Positions 28,089 through 39,350 of a DNA stretch of 64,000 bases are shown one piece after another (the first letter of the stretch is position 1; each line of letters starts with the position of its first letter). This stretch comes from Candidatus Accumulibacter adjunctus (GTDB lineage Bacteria; Pseudomonadota; Gammaproteobacteria; Burkholderiales; Rhodocyclaceae). The position numbers and the translations under genes were made by a program. The stretch spans positions 90,767 through 154,766 of the forward strand of contig JFAX01000003.1 in assembly GCA_000585015.1 (NCBI GenBank), in the 5' to 3' direction. Under the pieces are notes generated by a model. The model saw only the letters and a list, made by a program, of their open reading frames with translations. It did not search any database and was not told the DNA's origin.

Positions 28089-29021
28089 ATGAGATTCACC
28101 TTGCGACAGATGGCGGTGTTCGTTGCGGTCGCCCGACACGAGAATGTGTCGCGCGCTGCGAGCGAGGTGTCCCTGTCGCAGTCGGCGACAAGCACCTCGC
28201 TCGCCGAGCTCGAGCGTCTCTATGACACGCAGCTTTTCGACCGGTTCGGCAGGAACCTGCGACTCAACGAGCGCGGACAGGCGCTGTTGCCACAGGCGAT
28301 CGAGTTGCTCGAGCGGGCAGCGGCGATCGACAACGTCCTCGAAGGCCGGGCCGGCTACGGCAGGCTGCGCATCGGTGCGACGCTGACCATCGGCAACTAC
28401 CTCGCGACGCTGATCGTCGCCGAGTTTCTTCGGCGACATCCGGAAAGCGGCGTGCAGTTGAAGGTGCACAACACGGCAACGATCATCGAGCAACTGGCGC
28501 AACACGAACTCGATCTCGGCCTGGTCGAGGGGAGTTGCCGCCATCCCGACCTGGTGGTCGAGCCATGGGTCGCCGACGAGCTGGTCGTCTTCTGTTCGCC
28601 GACGCACCCCTTGGCGGGGAAGGGCAGCGCGACGATCGCGGAGTTGATCGAGCAGTCGTGGATCGTGCGCGAAACCGGGTCGGGTACGCGAGAAACCCTC
28701 GACCGGGCCCTGCGCGATGATTGCTCGCAGCTGCGGATCCGCCTCGAACTCGAGCACACCGAAGCAATCAAGCGGGCCGTCGAGTTCGGCCTCGGCATCG
28801 GCTGCATTTCGCGCCTGGCATTGCGCGAAGCGTTCCGCCGGCGCAGCCTGGTGCCGATCGCGACACCGGAACTCGATCTCCGACGCCATTTCCACTTCCT
28901 GCAGCAGCGGCGCAAATTCCAGACTGCGGGCATGCGTGAGTTCGTCGGCCTCTGCCGCTCGCTGACCGTCGGCGTCGAGCGCAGCGACCTGATCAGGTGG
29001 TCGCTGGTCGGCGAGGGGTGA
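28089..29021 (+). CDS. LysR-family transcriptional regulator, divergent from fpr
   Basis: MRFTLRQMAVFVAVARHENVSRAASEVSLSQSATSTSLAELERLYDTQLFDR. Confidence 0.92.
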   Translation: MRFTLRQMAVFVAVARHENVSRAASEVSLSQSATSTSLAELERLYDTQLFDRFGRNLRLNERGQALLPQAIELLERAAAIDNVLEGRAGYGRLRIGATLTIGNYLATLIVAEFLRRHPESGVQLKVHNTATIIEQLAQHELDLGLVEGSCRHPDLVVEPWVADELVVFCSPTHPLAGKGSATIAELIEQSWIVRETGSGTRETLDRALRDDCSQLRIRLELEHTEAIKRAVEFGLGIGCISRLALREAFRRRSLVPIATPELDLRRHFHFLQQRRKFQTAGMREFVGLCRSLTVGVERSDLIRWSLVGEG

Positions 29022-29225
29022 GCACGGGAAAGCCGCCCGCGTCTCGTCAGCCGCGCGGCCGCCGGGGTTACATCGTGTCGCGGGCGACATGACGTTGGGG
29101 ATCGCTGGGCCCGGCACGGGGCGCCGGATGCCAGCTCTCGTGAGGTGGTCGGCAGCTGCCGTGCGGCCGACGGTTCAGGTAGAATGTGCTGCTGGTTGGC
29201 GAAGCGGGATTCGGGGGAAGTTCGG

Positions 29226-29609
29226 ATGGACAGGGTGCGGGACATCGAGGAAGCAATAGGCGCCCACGCGCGGTGGATGTCGGAGCTCCGGCAGGCCATC
29301 CTCGACGCCAAGGCTGGCGTGGATGTGGAAGCGATCCGGGCCGATGACCGCTGTGAATTCGGACAGTGGCTGTACGGCCCGCGCCTCTCAGCCGAGGACC
29401 GTGCGGCCAAGGACTTCGAAGAGGTGCGTCGTCTGCACGCGGAATTCCATCAGCTGGCGGCCGAGGTCGTCGAGCGGGCCTTGGCCGGACAGACTGTCGA
29501 GGCTTATGCGCTGCTTTATGGCAAATACGTGACTCTGTCGGGGCGGCTTGCGCTTGCCATGCGTGCGTGGCAAGCGCGTCTGTTGCAGGGGATTGCCGGG
29601 AACGCCTAG
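29226..29609 (+). CDS. Stand-alone CZB (chemoreceptor zinc-binding) domain protein
   Basis: AIGAHARWMSELRQAI...DDRCEFGQWLYG...LHAEFHQLAAEVV: H-C-H pattern of CZB. Confidence 0.75.
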   Translation: MDRVRDIEEAIGAHARWMSELRQAILDAKAGVDVEAIRADDRCEFGQWLYGPRLSAEDRAAKDFEEVRRLHAEFHQLAAEVVERALAGQTVEAYALLYGKYVTLSGRLALAMRAWQARLLQGIAGNA

Positions 29610-29717
29610 CGCAGCGGGCAGTTCCTCGCCCGACGAAGGCGCGTAGACGGGAGGCCAGGGCGAACCGCTGGCAGCAGCGCGAAAGCCAGTTCAGACCCGT
29701 TGCGGAGAGCGTGCTGG

Positions 29718-30200
29718 TCAATCGGCAGCGGCGGCCGGCACGGCGACTGCCAGTTCATCGAGCCGGCGCAGGCGACGGCTCAGTTCCCGGGCCAGGTTCA
29801 TGACGATCAGGGTGAAGGTCGGCGAGTCCGACTCGTGGATCTGGAAGAGGCTGCCGTTGTCAAGCGCCAGGAGCCGAACGGGCTCGAGCGCGCGGATGCT
29901 GGCCGAGCGGTACTGCATGTCGATCAACTCCATTTCGCCGAAGACGTCGCCGACGCGGAGGAGGGCAATGCGCTTGCCGAGGGGATCGACGGCTGCCGGG
30001 CACGACTTGAGAACCTCGACCTCGCCGTTGCAGATGACGAAGAGCGAGTCACCCTCCTGGCCCTCGTGCACGATCACTTCACCCGCTGTGAACTCCTGCG
30101 GCCGCATCAGCTGCATGATTGCCCGCATTGCCGCATCGCCGACGCCACCGAACAGCGGTTGCTCTTGCAGGAACCGGACCGTGTCCATTGCCCTCTCCAT
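29718..30200 (-). CDS. Cyclic nucleotide-binding domain protein
   Basis: FTAGEVIVHEGQEGDSLFVICNGEVEVL...LRVGDVFGEMELIDMQYRSASIRA. Confidence 0.87.
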   Translation of the reverse strand: MERAMDTVRFLQEQPLFGGVGDAAMRAIMQLMRPQEFTAGEVIVHEGQEGDSLFVICNGEVEVLKSCPAAVDPLGKRIALLRVGDVFGEMELIDMQYRSASIRALEPVRLLALDNGSLFQIHESDSPTFTLIVMNLARELSRRLRRLDELAVAVPAAAAD

Positions 30201-30347
30201 CTCCGGTGCTCGGAGACGTATTTTGCAGCGACCACTCGCGGAACGGAAGGGCTGCGCCGCAGGTCGTTGCCTACAATTGCTGCCCATCGGCCTCTGAATG
30301 TTCGACTCGTGCCGGCAGCGGCATTCGGCGAGGTCAGTCGCCGAACG

Positions 30348-31601
30348 TCAATGGCCGGGCCGCCCCTCTGCCGCGAGGCCGCTGACCAGCGTCAACAGGC
30401 GAGGCAGGGTGCGGGTAGCGAGGTCGAAGTGGTCGACGATGTCGCGCCGCGCCTGTGCACGCAGGGGCTGCGTCGCCAGCGGATCGGCGAGGACGGAAAT
30501 GATCGTTGTCGCGAGCGCGGCCGGCGAGAAGAAATCGACCAGCAGCCCATTGTGCCCCGGTCGCAGCACTTCGCGGACGGGGGCCGTGTCGGAGGCGACC
30601 AGCGCGCAGCCGCAGGACATCGCTTCGAGCAGTGACCACGACAGAACGAAAGGGTAGGTGAGATAGACGTGCGCTGTCGACAAACGCAGAACGTCGATGA
30701 AACGCGGGTATGGAATCTTGCCGAGGAAGTGCACGCGGCCGAGATCGATTGCGCTGCCCAGTTCGCGCAGGTAATGCTCCCGGTAGGTGCCGCCACCGGG
30801 CAACGGGCGGCCGTAACTGACCTCGTCACCACCCACGATCAGCACCTGCACGCGAGGCCGCGCAGCAAGAACCTCAGGCAGTGACCGCATGAAGGTGTGA
30901 AAGCCTCGATACGGTTCGAGATTGCGGGCGACGTAGGTCAACACCTCGTCCCCCGAGCGCAGGGTACCTCTGCCCTCAGGAAGGACGAAACCGGCAACCT
31001 CCCCCGGGGAGACGAGATCGCTGCGTATGCCGTCATGAATCACCTGGATGCGCTGCCGATACACGTCCGGGTATTGCTCCCGCTGCCAGTGCGTCGGGCT
31101 GACGCCCGCATCGCCGGCGTCGAGGCTGATCAGTTGCGTCGTGTTGCGGGCACGAACGCGGCAGCGGTCGTCGAAGGAACTCGGAAACTCGGGGTCAAAG
31201 CCGACGTCGGAGCCGCTGCCGCGATAGAAGAACTCGAGATAGAGCAGCAGCGGTGCGGTGGGGAAGACATCCTTGAGGAACAGGGCTTCTCCCCAAGCCG
31301 GGTGAGCGCAGATGACGTCCGGAACGAAGCCGTGACGACGCAGTTCGAGTGCCAGCCGCGCGACCGACTGACCGCGGCGGACCGCAGCCTCGCTGCTGCG
31401 AAGGTAGTGGTGTGTCTGCCGCGAGGCACCCTGGGGCTGTGGGTAAGCGACCAGACGCACGCGCGGATGAAAGCCCTGCAGGCGCCTGAGGCTCGCCTCC
31501 TCGCCGATGGCGACGACCTCATTCGCCCGGGAATCAGCGAGGGCAGGCGCCAAGTGGCGGTACTGGCCGGGGAAGTTCTGGTGTACGAAGAGAATGCGCA
31601 T
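30348..31601 (-). CDS. Glycosyltransferase family 4 protein
   Basis: MRILFVHQNFPGQYRHLAPAL; YRGFHTFMRSLPEVL; ALVASDTAPVREVLRPGHNGLLVDFF. Confidence 0.88.
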   Translation of the reverse strand: MRILFVHQNFPGQYRHLAPALADSRANEVVAIGEEASLRRLQGFHPRVRLVAYPQPQGASRQTHHYLRSSEAAVRRGQSVARLALELRRHGFVPDVICAHPAWGEALFLKDVFPTAPLLLYLEFFYRGSGSDVGFDPEFPSSFDDRCRVRARNTTQLISLDAGDAGVSPTHWQREQYPDVYRQRIQVIHDGIRSDLVSPGEVAGFVLPEGRGTLRSGDEVLTYVARNLEPYRGFHTFMRSLPEVLAARPRVQVLIVGGDEVSYGRPLPGGGTYREHYLRELGSAIDLGRVHFLGKIPYPRFIDVLRLSTAHVYLTYPFVLSWSLLEAMSCGCALVASDTAPVREVLRPGHNGLLVDFFSPAALATTIISVLADPLATQPLRAQARRDIVDHFDLATRTLPRLLTLVSGLAAEGRPGH

Positions 31602-31660
31602 TGCGGGTGGTCTGGAAGAGTAAAAGCAAAAAGCGATCGACCCGAATCTTAGCCGATTGA

Positions 31661-32759
<1,099 letters not shown>

Positions 32760-33501
32760 AAGCGCGCACAAGCTTCGCCGATTGGCGTTGCGCCAGCGCC
32801 GAAACTGCGTTCCTGCAGAGTGATCAGGCCATCGCGCCGTCTGCTCAGCAGAGTCGATGCGCGCGTGCCGTAGTGTTCCGAGCTGACGAAGACGGCCGAC
32901 AGGATGCGTTCCCACGCCAGTGGAACACCCGTTTCCGGCAGGTGGGAATCGGCGACGATCTCCCGATCGGCGAGCAGTGTGAAGAAGGGCGCCGCCAGCG
33001 GCAGTGTCTGCAGCGCCGCGGCGAAAGCGGCCTTGGCGCTTGCCAGTTTTGGCCACGGCGTGTCGAGCAGGTGGTTCGACAGCCCGTAGATGCCAGGTGC
33101 CAGCCAGCGCACCTTGCCTTCGTCGCGATTGCTGCAGTAGGCCAGATGCTCGGCATCGCCGACGAAGAGATTGAAACCACTGTAGTCGCTGGCCCGTTCA
33201 CCCACAGTCTCGATGTAGGCTTGCGGGGACTCCCGGCCGGCGAGGAAGTCGGCCACCAGAGCGCCGCGCGAGCGCGCACCCGGGAGCTGCCCAGTGCCGT
33301 CGCGGTAGTTGGTCAGTGCGGCAAAACGCTGTTCACGACTGACACCCAGCCAGGTGCCACCAGCTTCCAGATCGCGGCCGGCGAGCACCTGCGGTGCGTC
33401 CGGCCAGAAGGCGGCGACCGCCGTGGGGCGCGCGAAAAACTCGTCACGGTTCGCGGCGACGACGAGCGGGTAGTCCGGGTGCGCCTGCCAAGCGAGCAGG
33501 A

Positions 33502-34557
33502 TCAGGCACATGGTTCCCGCGGCTGGAGTATCGCATCCGGCGTCACGACCGGCTCGACGGCGACCGCCACGCCAGCGGGATGGCCGAGTTGCAGCCCACC
33601 GGCGGCAGCGCAGCCCTCCTGGATGATGGCGAGGGCGTCATGCCCCCCACCCGGTGCTGCCGCCGCGTTGAGGACCATGCCGCACGGCTGCTGCGGGCTG
33701 CTCGCCGAGTAGATCGCCTGGCCGGCCGTCATCGGGCTGCCACAGTGGGCGCGGTAGAGGTGGCGCTTCACCTTGCCAAGGTACTGTGTCCGGGCGACGA
33801 TCTCCTGACCCGGATAGCACCCCTTGCGAAAGCTGACCGCTCCGAGCTGCTCGAAACCCGCCATTTGCGGCACGAACTCCTCCCTGGTCGGCCCGCTGAT
33901 CAGCGGCACACCGGCCTCGATGTCGAGCCACTGCCAAGCCGCCGCTGCGACCGGGCGCGCCTGCGTCTGCAGTTGCCGCCACAACTCCGCGGCTGCCTCG
34001 ATCTTGACGAGCAACTCGAAGCGACGGTTGTCGAGACGGACGATCAGGGCAGCCGCGGTGGCGGCCATGCCCAGAGGGGTGGCAGGAACTGGCAGGCCGG
34101 CGGCGCACAGCGCTCGTTCGGCCTGCGGCCCCGACACGCCGAGCAACTGGCGCTCGCCGGAGCGGTCGTCGATGCTCAGCTTGCTGCGCAGGACGAACAT
34201 CGACAGGCGCTTGTGGATGAAGGGCAACAGGTCGGCTGACAGCTGCAGGAAGTAGTCGGGTCCGCAATGAAGGACAAGGAAGCTGGCGAGCATCCTGCCC
34301 TTGGCCGAGCACCATGCCGAATGCTGCGCACTTCCCTCGGCGAGGTGCTTGACATCGCTCGTCAGCTGACCGTGCAGGAAGCTCGCTGCATCCGGGCCAC
34401 TCACCGCGAGCAGGCCGAGGTGGTCGAGAGGCGCCACGACCGTCGCTTCGCGAGCGGCAGACAACTCGCCCGTCGCGTCACCAAAGTCGGTAACCTGATC
34501 GTGGTCGATTCGTGCACCTGAAGCACGCAGCAACTCCTGCCAGTTCGCGTTCATCAT
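33502..34557 (-). CDS. ygfZ: YgfZ/GcvT folate-binding protein
   Basis: VSGPDAASFLHGQLTSDVKHL; KGCYPGQEIVARTQYLGKVKRHLY (K-G-C-Y-x-G-Q-E motif). Confidence 0.92.
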   Translation of the reverse strand: MMNANWQELLRASGARIDHDQVTDFGDATGELSAAREATVVAPLDHLGLLAVSGPDAASFLHGQLTSDVKHLAEGSAQHSAWCSAKGRMLASFLVLHCGPDYFLQLSADLLPFIHKRLSMFVLRSKLSIDDRSGERQLLGVSGPQAERALCAAGLPVPATPLGMAATAAALIVRLDNRRFELLVKIEAAAELWRQLQTQARPVAAAAWQWLDIEAGVPLISGPTREEFVPQMAGFEQLGAVSFRKGCYPGQEIVARTQYLGKVKRHLYRAHCGSPMTAGQAIYSASSPQQPCGMVLNAAAAPGGGHDALAIIQEGCAAAGGLQLGHPAGVAVAVEPVVTPDAILQPREPCA

Positions 34558-34746
34558 CTTCTCATCTGGTTGGCCGGCGGGCCGGTGGATGGTCCTCCGC
34601 GGGGCGCAGCCGGCAGCGGCGGCCGGCTGGCCGTGCCTTCGGGGCGCCGGTGGGTAGGGCGAGTTTCGGCTATTATAGGGCGACTCGACGGCCGCCCCAC
34701 CACCATTCCTACTCCAGCCCGCCAGCCCGACCGCTGCTCCGGACCG

Positions 34747-35748
34747 ATGCGCAAGACCGTTCGCCTGTTGCTCGTTTTCTCCTTCCTGACGCTGCTTCTG
34801 GGCGCCGCTGCCGCTGTCTACGTGGCTCTGATTCCGATCAGCCTGCCGCGCGAGCAGGTCGAGTTTACAGTTGCCCCGGGCGGCAGCCTGCGCACGGCGG
34901 CTCGCGAGATCGCCGCCAGCGAGGTCGCGGTCGAACCGTGGGTACTGATCGCACTCGCAAGACTGATGGGCGTCGAGGCTTCGATCAAAGCCGGAAGCTA
35001 CCAGATCAGTCGTGGCACGACGCCACTCGAATTGCTGCGCAAACTGACGCGAGGAGACTTCACGCAGGCCGAGCTGACCTTCATCGAAGGCTGGACTTTC
35101 CGTCAGATGCGCCAGCGCCTCGACGCCCATCCGCATCTGCGCCACGAGACCCGCTCCCTGAGCGAGGGCGAGATCATGCGCATGCTCGGTGTTCCCGAAC
35201 AGTCCGCCGAGGGCGCGTTCTTTCCCGATACCTATCTTTTTGCCAAGCGCAGCAGCGATCTCGAGCTGCTGGCGCGTGCCGCGCGAGCCATGCAGCGACA
35301 CCTGCAACAGGAATGGCAGGCGAGGGCGGATCACCTGCCGCTGCGCGATGCCCATCAGGCTCTGATCCTCGCCTCGATCATCGAGAAGGAGACCGGCCGT
35401 GATGAGGATCGTGCGCAAGTGGCAGCGGTGTTCATCAACCGCCTGCGCCTGGGGATGCCCTTGCAGACTGATCCGACGGTGATCTACGGCCTTGGCGATG
35501 ACTTCGACGGCGACCTGCGCAAGCGCGACCTGCTTGCCGATACGCCCTACAATACCTATACGCGCCGCGGCTTGCCACCCACACCGATCGCCATGCCCGG
35601 ACTCGCTTCGCTGCAAGCGGCGCTGCACCCAGCGGCAAGCGACGCGCTCTACTTCGTCGCTCGCGGCGACGGCAGCAGCCACTTCTCGCGGACGCTGGCG
35701 GACCACAATCAGGCGGTGCGGCGTTACCAGAAAGGGGGCCGACCTTGA
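34747..35748 (+). CDS. mltG: Endolytic transglycosylase MltG
   Basis: [45 protein letters not shown]...[18 protein letters not shown]. Confidence 0.95.
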   Translation: MRKTVRLLLVFSFLTLLLGAAAAVYVALIPISLPREQVEFTVAPGGSLRTAAREIAASEVAVEPWVLIALARLMGVEASIKAGSYQISRGTTPLELLRKLTRGDFTQAELTFIEGWTFRQMRQRLDAHPHLRHETRSLSEGEIMRMLGVPEQSAEGAFFPDTYLFAKRSSDLELLARAARAMQRHLQQEWQARADHLPLRDAHQALILASIIEKETGRDEDRAQVAAVFINRLRLGMPLQTDPTVIYGLGDDFDGDLRKRDLLADTPYNTYTRRGLPPTPIAMPGLASLQAALHPAASDALYFVARGDGSSHFSRTLADHNQAVRRYQKGGRP

Positions 35749-36380
35749 ACCACGCACAGGCCCGTTCGCGCGGCCGTTTCATCACCTGCGAAGGCATCGA
35801 CGGCGCTGGCAAGAGCAGCCACATCGCGACCATCGTCGCGTTCCTGCGCCGGCGTGGAGCCACCGTCGTCAGCACGCGCGAGCCAGGGGGTACCGCGCTT
35901 GGCGAGAAACTGCGTGCGCTGCTCCTGCACGAAGCCATGCACCTGGAGACCGAGGCGCTGCTCATGTTCGCAGCCCGCCGCGAGCACATTGCGCGAGTCA
36001 TCGAACCGGCTCTCGCGCGTGGCGACTGGGTGGTCTGCGACCGTTTCAGCGACGCAACCCATGCCTATCAGTGTGGTGGGCGCGGTCTCGACCCGGTGAA
36101 GTTCGCGCAACTCGAAAGCTGGGTGCACCCGCTGCTGCAACCGGACCTGAGCCTGCTCTTTGATCTGCCGGCGGCCGTTGCGGCCCGGCGCATTGCTGAC
36201 CAGGCACGCGACCGCGATCGCTTCGAGCTGGAGCAGTTCGAGTTCCACGAGCGAGTCCGCCTCGCCTACCTCGAGCGGGCGCGGTCGGCGGCGCAGCGAA
36301 TCACGGTCATCGACGCCGACCAATCCCCGGAAATAGTCTCGAAACAGATTGAAGAAAGACTTGCAAGCTTATGTTCATGA
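35745..36380 (+). CDS. tmk: dTMP kinase
   Basis: [21 protein letters not shown]-loop; [31 protein letters not shown]. Confidence 0.95.
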   Translation: MNHAQARSRGRFITCEGIDGAGKSSHIATIVAFLRRRGATVVSTREPGGTALGEKLRALLLHEAMHLETEALLMFAARREHIARVIEPALARGDWVVCDRFSDATHAYQCGGRGLDPVKFAQLESWVHPLLQPDLSLLFDLPAAVAARRIADQARDRDRFELEQFEFHERVRLAYLERARSAAQRITVIDADQSPEIVSKQIEERLASLCS

Positions 36381-37426
36381 ACATTATCGATCTGCACGAT
36401 TCAGTCTGGCAGCAGCTCATGATGCGGCGTGACCGACTGCCGCACGCGCTCCTGATGTGCGGTCGGCAGGGGCTCGGCAAGTTCGACCTTGCCGTTGCCT
36501 TGGCCGCCTCCCTGCTTTGCGAGGAGCGGCGAGATTCGGGCGATGCGTGTGGTCAGTGCCTGGCCTGCGGCTGGCTGGCCCAAGGCAACCACCCGGACCT
36601 TCGCCTGCTGCAACCACAGTCGCTCGCCGTGGTCGCCGGCGATGCCGGCCAGGAAGAAGACCTCGCTGGAGCGAGGAAGCTGAGTCAGCAGATCACGATC
36701 GATCAGGTACGGGCACTCGACGACTTCCTGCACGTCGGCACCCACCGTCACGGCGCGCGCGTGGTGCTCCTCAACCCGGCCGAGGCGATGAATCGCGCAA
36801 CCGCGAATGCTCTTCTCAAGTCACTTGAAGAACCCATCGCAAACACATTGTTCATATTGGTTTCCAGCAACCCACATCGCTTGCTGCCGACGATCCGCAG
36901 TCGCTGCCAGACCGTCAGCGTGCCGTTGCCGCCGCGAGCAGCTGCAGCCGCCTGGCTGCACGACGCTGGCGTGGCCGAGCCGGATGACTGGTTGGCCCTG
37001 GCTGCCGGTGCGCCGCTCCTGGCGCTCGCCCTGAGCAGCAGCGGCGAGCGGAGCCTGGTCGACGCACTTCTGGCCGAAGTCAGCGGCGGGGCGGGAGTGG
37101 ATCCGCTTGCGTCGGCAGCCATACTCGAGCGGGCCATCAAGAACGAGAAGCGCCCGGCGTCGCTGCGCAGATTGCTCGAGTGGGCACAGAAGTGGTTGTT
37201 CGACCTGCTTCTCGCGACCGAAGCGCTGCCGCCGCGCTATTTTGTACGCCAGGCGGCGCTGCTGCAGGGCCTCGCGCGCGGAACCGACAACCGCCGGCTC
37301 TTGGCATTCAGCCGAAAAGCGCTACAATGCAAGGCCCAATGTGAGCAGCCCGTGAACAATCGACTGTTTCTCGAGGACTTCTTTCTCGGCTACGTGCAGG
37401 TTTTCCGAAGCCCGCGCGGGTTGTGA
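36371..37426 (+). CDS. holB: DNA polymerase III subunit delta'
   Basis: [51 protein letters not shown]. Confidence 0.93.
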   Translation: MFMNIIDLHDSVWQQLMMRRDRLPHALLMCGRQGLGKFDLAVALAASLLCEERRDSGDACGQCLACGWLAQGNHPDLRLLQPQSLAVVAGDAGQEEDLAGARKLSQQITIDQVRALDDFLHVGTHRHGARVVLLNPAEAMNRATANALLKSLEEPIANTLFILVSSNPHRLLPTIRSRCQTVSVPLPPRAAAAAWLHDAGVAEPDDWLALAAGAPLLALALSSSGERSLVDALLAEVSGGAGVDPLASAAILERAIKNEKRPASLRRLLEWAQKWLFDLLLATEALPPRYFVRQAALLQGLARGTDNRRLLAFSRKALQCKAQCEQPVNNRLFLEDFFLGYVQVFRSPRGL

Positions 37427-37517
37427 TGCAATCATCGCGACCCAGGGTTAATGAACGAGTGAGGCATCAGCGAGTGAGCAACGGACTTCGCTCAACTGGG
37501 CGAGCGATCGCTTCCAA

Positions 37518-37904
37518 GTGAAGATGGCAGAGACCGACATCGGCAAGGCAGCGCCTGTGACGCCGCCGCGCCCCAGCGTTCTGTCGCTGAACATCAACTC
37601 GAAGTCGGCACTCTACGCGGCCTACATGCCGCTGTTGCGCAATGGCGGCATCTTCATCCCAACAACCCGCAACTATTCGATTGGTGACGATGTCTTCATG
37701 CTGCTGTCGCTGATGGACGATCCCGCCAAGCTGCCGATCGCCGGCACGGTCGTCTGGATCACTCCGGCTGGCGCTCAGAACAGCAAGGCACAGGGAATTG
37801 GCGTGCAGTTCAAGAACGACGAAAGCGGCGCCGAGGCACGCCGGCGCATCGAGGGTCTACTGGGCGGTGTGATGCAGTCGGGCCGCCCGACGCACACCAT
37901 CTGA
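37518..37904 (+). CDS. PilZ domain protein
   Basis: RPSVLSLNINSKSALYAAYMPLLRNGGIFIPTTRNYSIGDDVFMLLSLMDD; syntenic after holB. Confidence 0.9.
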   Translation: MKMAETDIGKAAPVTPPRPSVLSLNINSKSALYAAYMPLLRNGGIFIPTTRNYSIGDDVFMLLSLMDDPAKLPIAGTVVWITPAGAQNSKAQGIGVQFKNDESGAEARRRIEGLLGGVMQSGRPTHTI

Positions 37905-37914
37905 TGGCCGGCCG

Positions 37915-38697
37915 ATGTTGGTTGACTCGCACTGCCATCTCGACTTTCCGCAGCTGGCCGATGACATCGAGCAGATCATCGGGCAGATGCGTGCCAATGA
38001 CGTCGGTTGCGCGCTCTGTATCGGCGTCACCCTGGAGCGTCTGGCCGGGGTTCTGCAGCTGGCCGATACCTGGCCGATGCTGCTGGCAACGGTTGGTGTA
38101 CACCCGGAGGAAACCGGCGTCCGCGAACCAACGGTCGAGGACCTGGTGGGTCTTGCGGCACACCCGCGAGTGGTGGCGATCGGCGAGACCGGACTGGACT
38201 ACTACTGGCACAAGGATGCTCCGGAATGGCAGCGTGAGCGCTTCCGTACCCACATCCGGGCAGCCCGCGTGACCCGCAAACCGCTGGTGATCCATACCCG
38301 GGAAGCGGCAGCCGACACGCTGCGGCTCATGGCCGATGAGGGCGCCGGTGAGGTGGGCGGCATCATGCACTGCTTCACCGAAAGCTGGCAGATCGCCGCG
38401 GCAGCACTCGACCTCGGCTTCCACATCTCGCTCTCCGGCATCGTCACGTTCAAGAAAGCGCTCACGGTCAGAGAGGTCGCTCTGCGCGTGCCGCTGGATC
38501 GTCTCCTGGTCGAGACCGACTCACCCTATCTGGCGCCGGTGCCCTGCCGTGGCAAGACGAACCAGCCTGCCTACGTCCGCCATGTCGCTGAAGAGGTCGC
38601 ACGCCTGCGTGGCCTCAGCTATCAACAGGTCGCCGACGCGACGACGGCCAATTTCTTCAATCTCTTTCCTGAAGCCCGAACAAAGGTTGCCCAATGA
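37915..38697 (+). CDS. TatD family metal-dependent hydrolase
   Basis: MLVDSHCHLDFPQL; GETGLDYYWH; HCFTESW; LLVETDSPYLAP. Confidence 0.95.
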   Translation: MLVDSHCHLDFPQLADDIEQIIGQMRANDVGCALCIGVTLERLAGVLQLADTWPMLLATVGVHPEETGVREPTVEDLVGLAAHPRVVAIGETGLDYYWHKDAPEWQRERFRTHIRAARVTRKPLVIHTREAAADTLRLMADEGAGEVGGIMHCFTESWQIAAAALDLGFHISLSGIVTFKKALTVREVALRVPLDRLLVETDSPYLAPVPCRGKTNQPAYVRHVAEEVARLRGLSYQQVADATTANFFNLFPEARTKVAQ

Positions 38698-39350
38698 AGA
38701 TTCTTGCGTTCCTGTTTGCGTTGTGGATTCCGACCATGGCCGCGGCCGGTGCCTATGAAGACATGGAGGAGGCCCTGATCTCCGGCAATACGGCCTGGGC
38801 CATCCAGCTGATCAACCGCGGCATGGACGTCAATTCGGTGGACGCAGCCGGCAATACGCTGCTGATGCAGTGCGTGCAGCGCGAGAACCTGGATTTTCTC
38901 GACTATCTCGTGAAACGGCGTGCACGGCTGAACACCCGCAACCGCAACGGTGAGACCGCCCTCAGCCTGGCCGCCTACAAGGGCCTGCTGCCTTTCGTCA
39001 AGCGCCTCGTCGAAGCGGGCGCCGACGTCAACCTCTATGGCTGGTCGCCCCTGATCTACGCTGCGTTCAGCGGCCGTACGGCAGTGGCCGAATACCTTCT
39101 CACCAAGGGAGCTGAAGTGAATGCGACGACCCCGAACGGGTCGACAGCGCTACTGTTCGCCGCCCGCTTCGGACACATCGAGATCGTCGAGCTGCTGCTG
39201 CAGAACAAGGCGGACCCCAACATGGCCAATGATCGGGGGGCAACGGCGATCGACTGGGCGCTGAAGTCCGAGAATACCGACATCGCAGACCTGCTGCGCA
39301 AGGCTGGCGGACGCGCCGGCACCCCGCCGGCGAACCCGGCTTCACGCTGA
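38694..39350 (+). CDS. Secreted ankyrin-repeat protein
   Basis: Signal-like N-terminus; repeats DAAGNTLLMQCV, NRNGETALSLAAYKG, TPNGSTALLFAARFGHIEIVELLL. Confidence 0.88.
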   Translation: MKILAFLFALWIPTMAAAGAYEDMEEALISGNTAWAIQLINRGMDVNSVDAAGNTLLMQCVQRENLDFLDYLVKRRARLNTRNRNGETALSLAAYKGLLPFVKRLVEAGADVNLYGWSPLIYAAFSGRTAVAEYLLTKGAEVNATTPNGSTALLFAARFGHIEIVELLLQNKADPNMANDRGATAIDWALKSENTDIADLLRKAGGRAGTPPANPASR

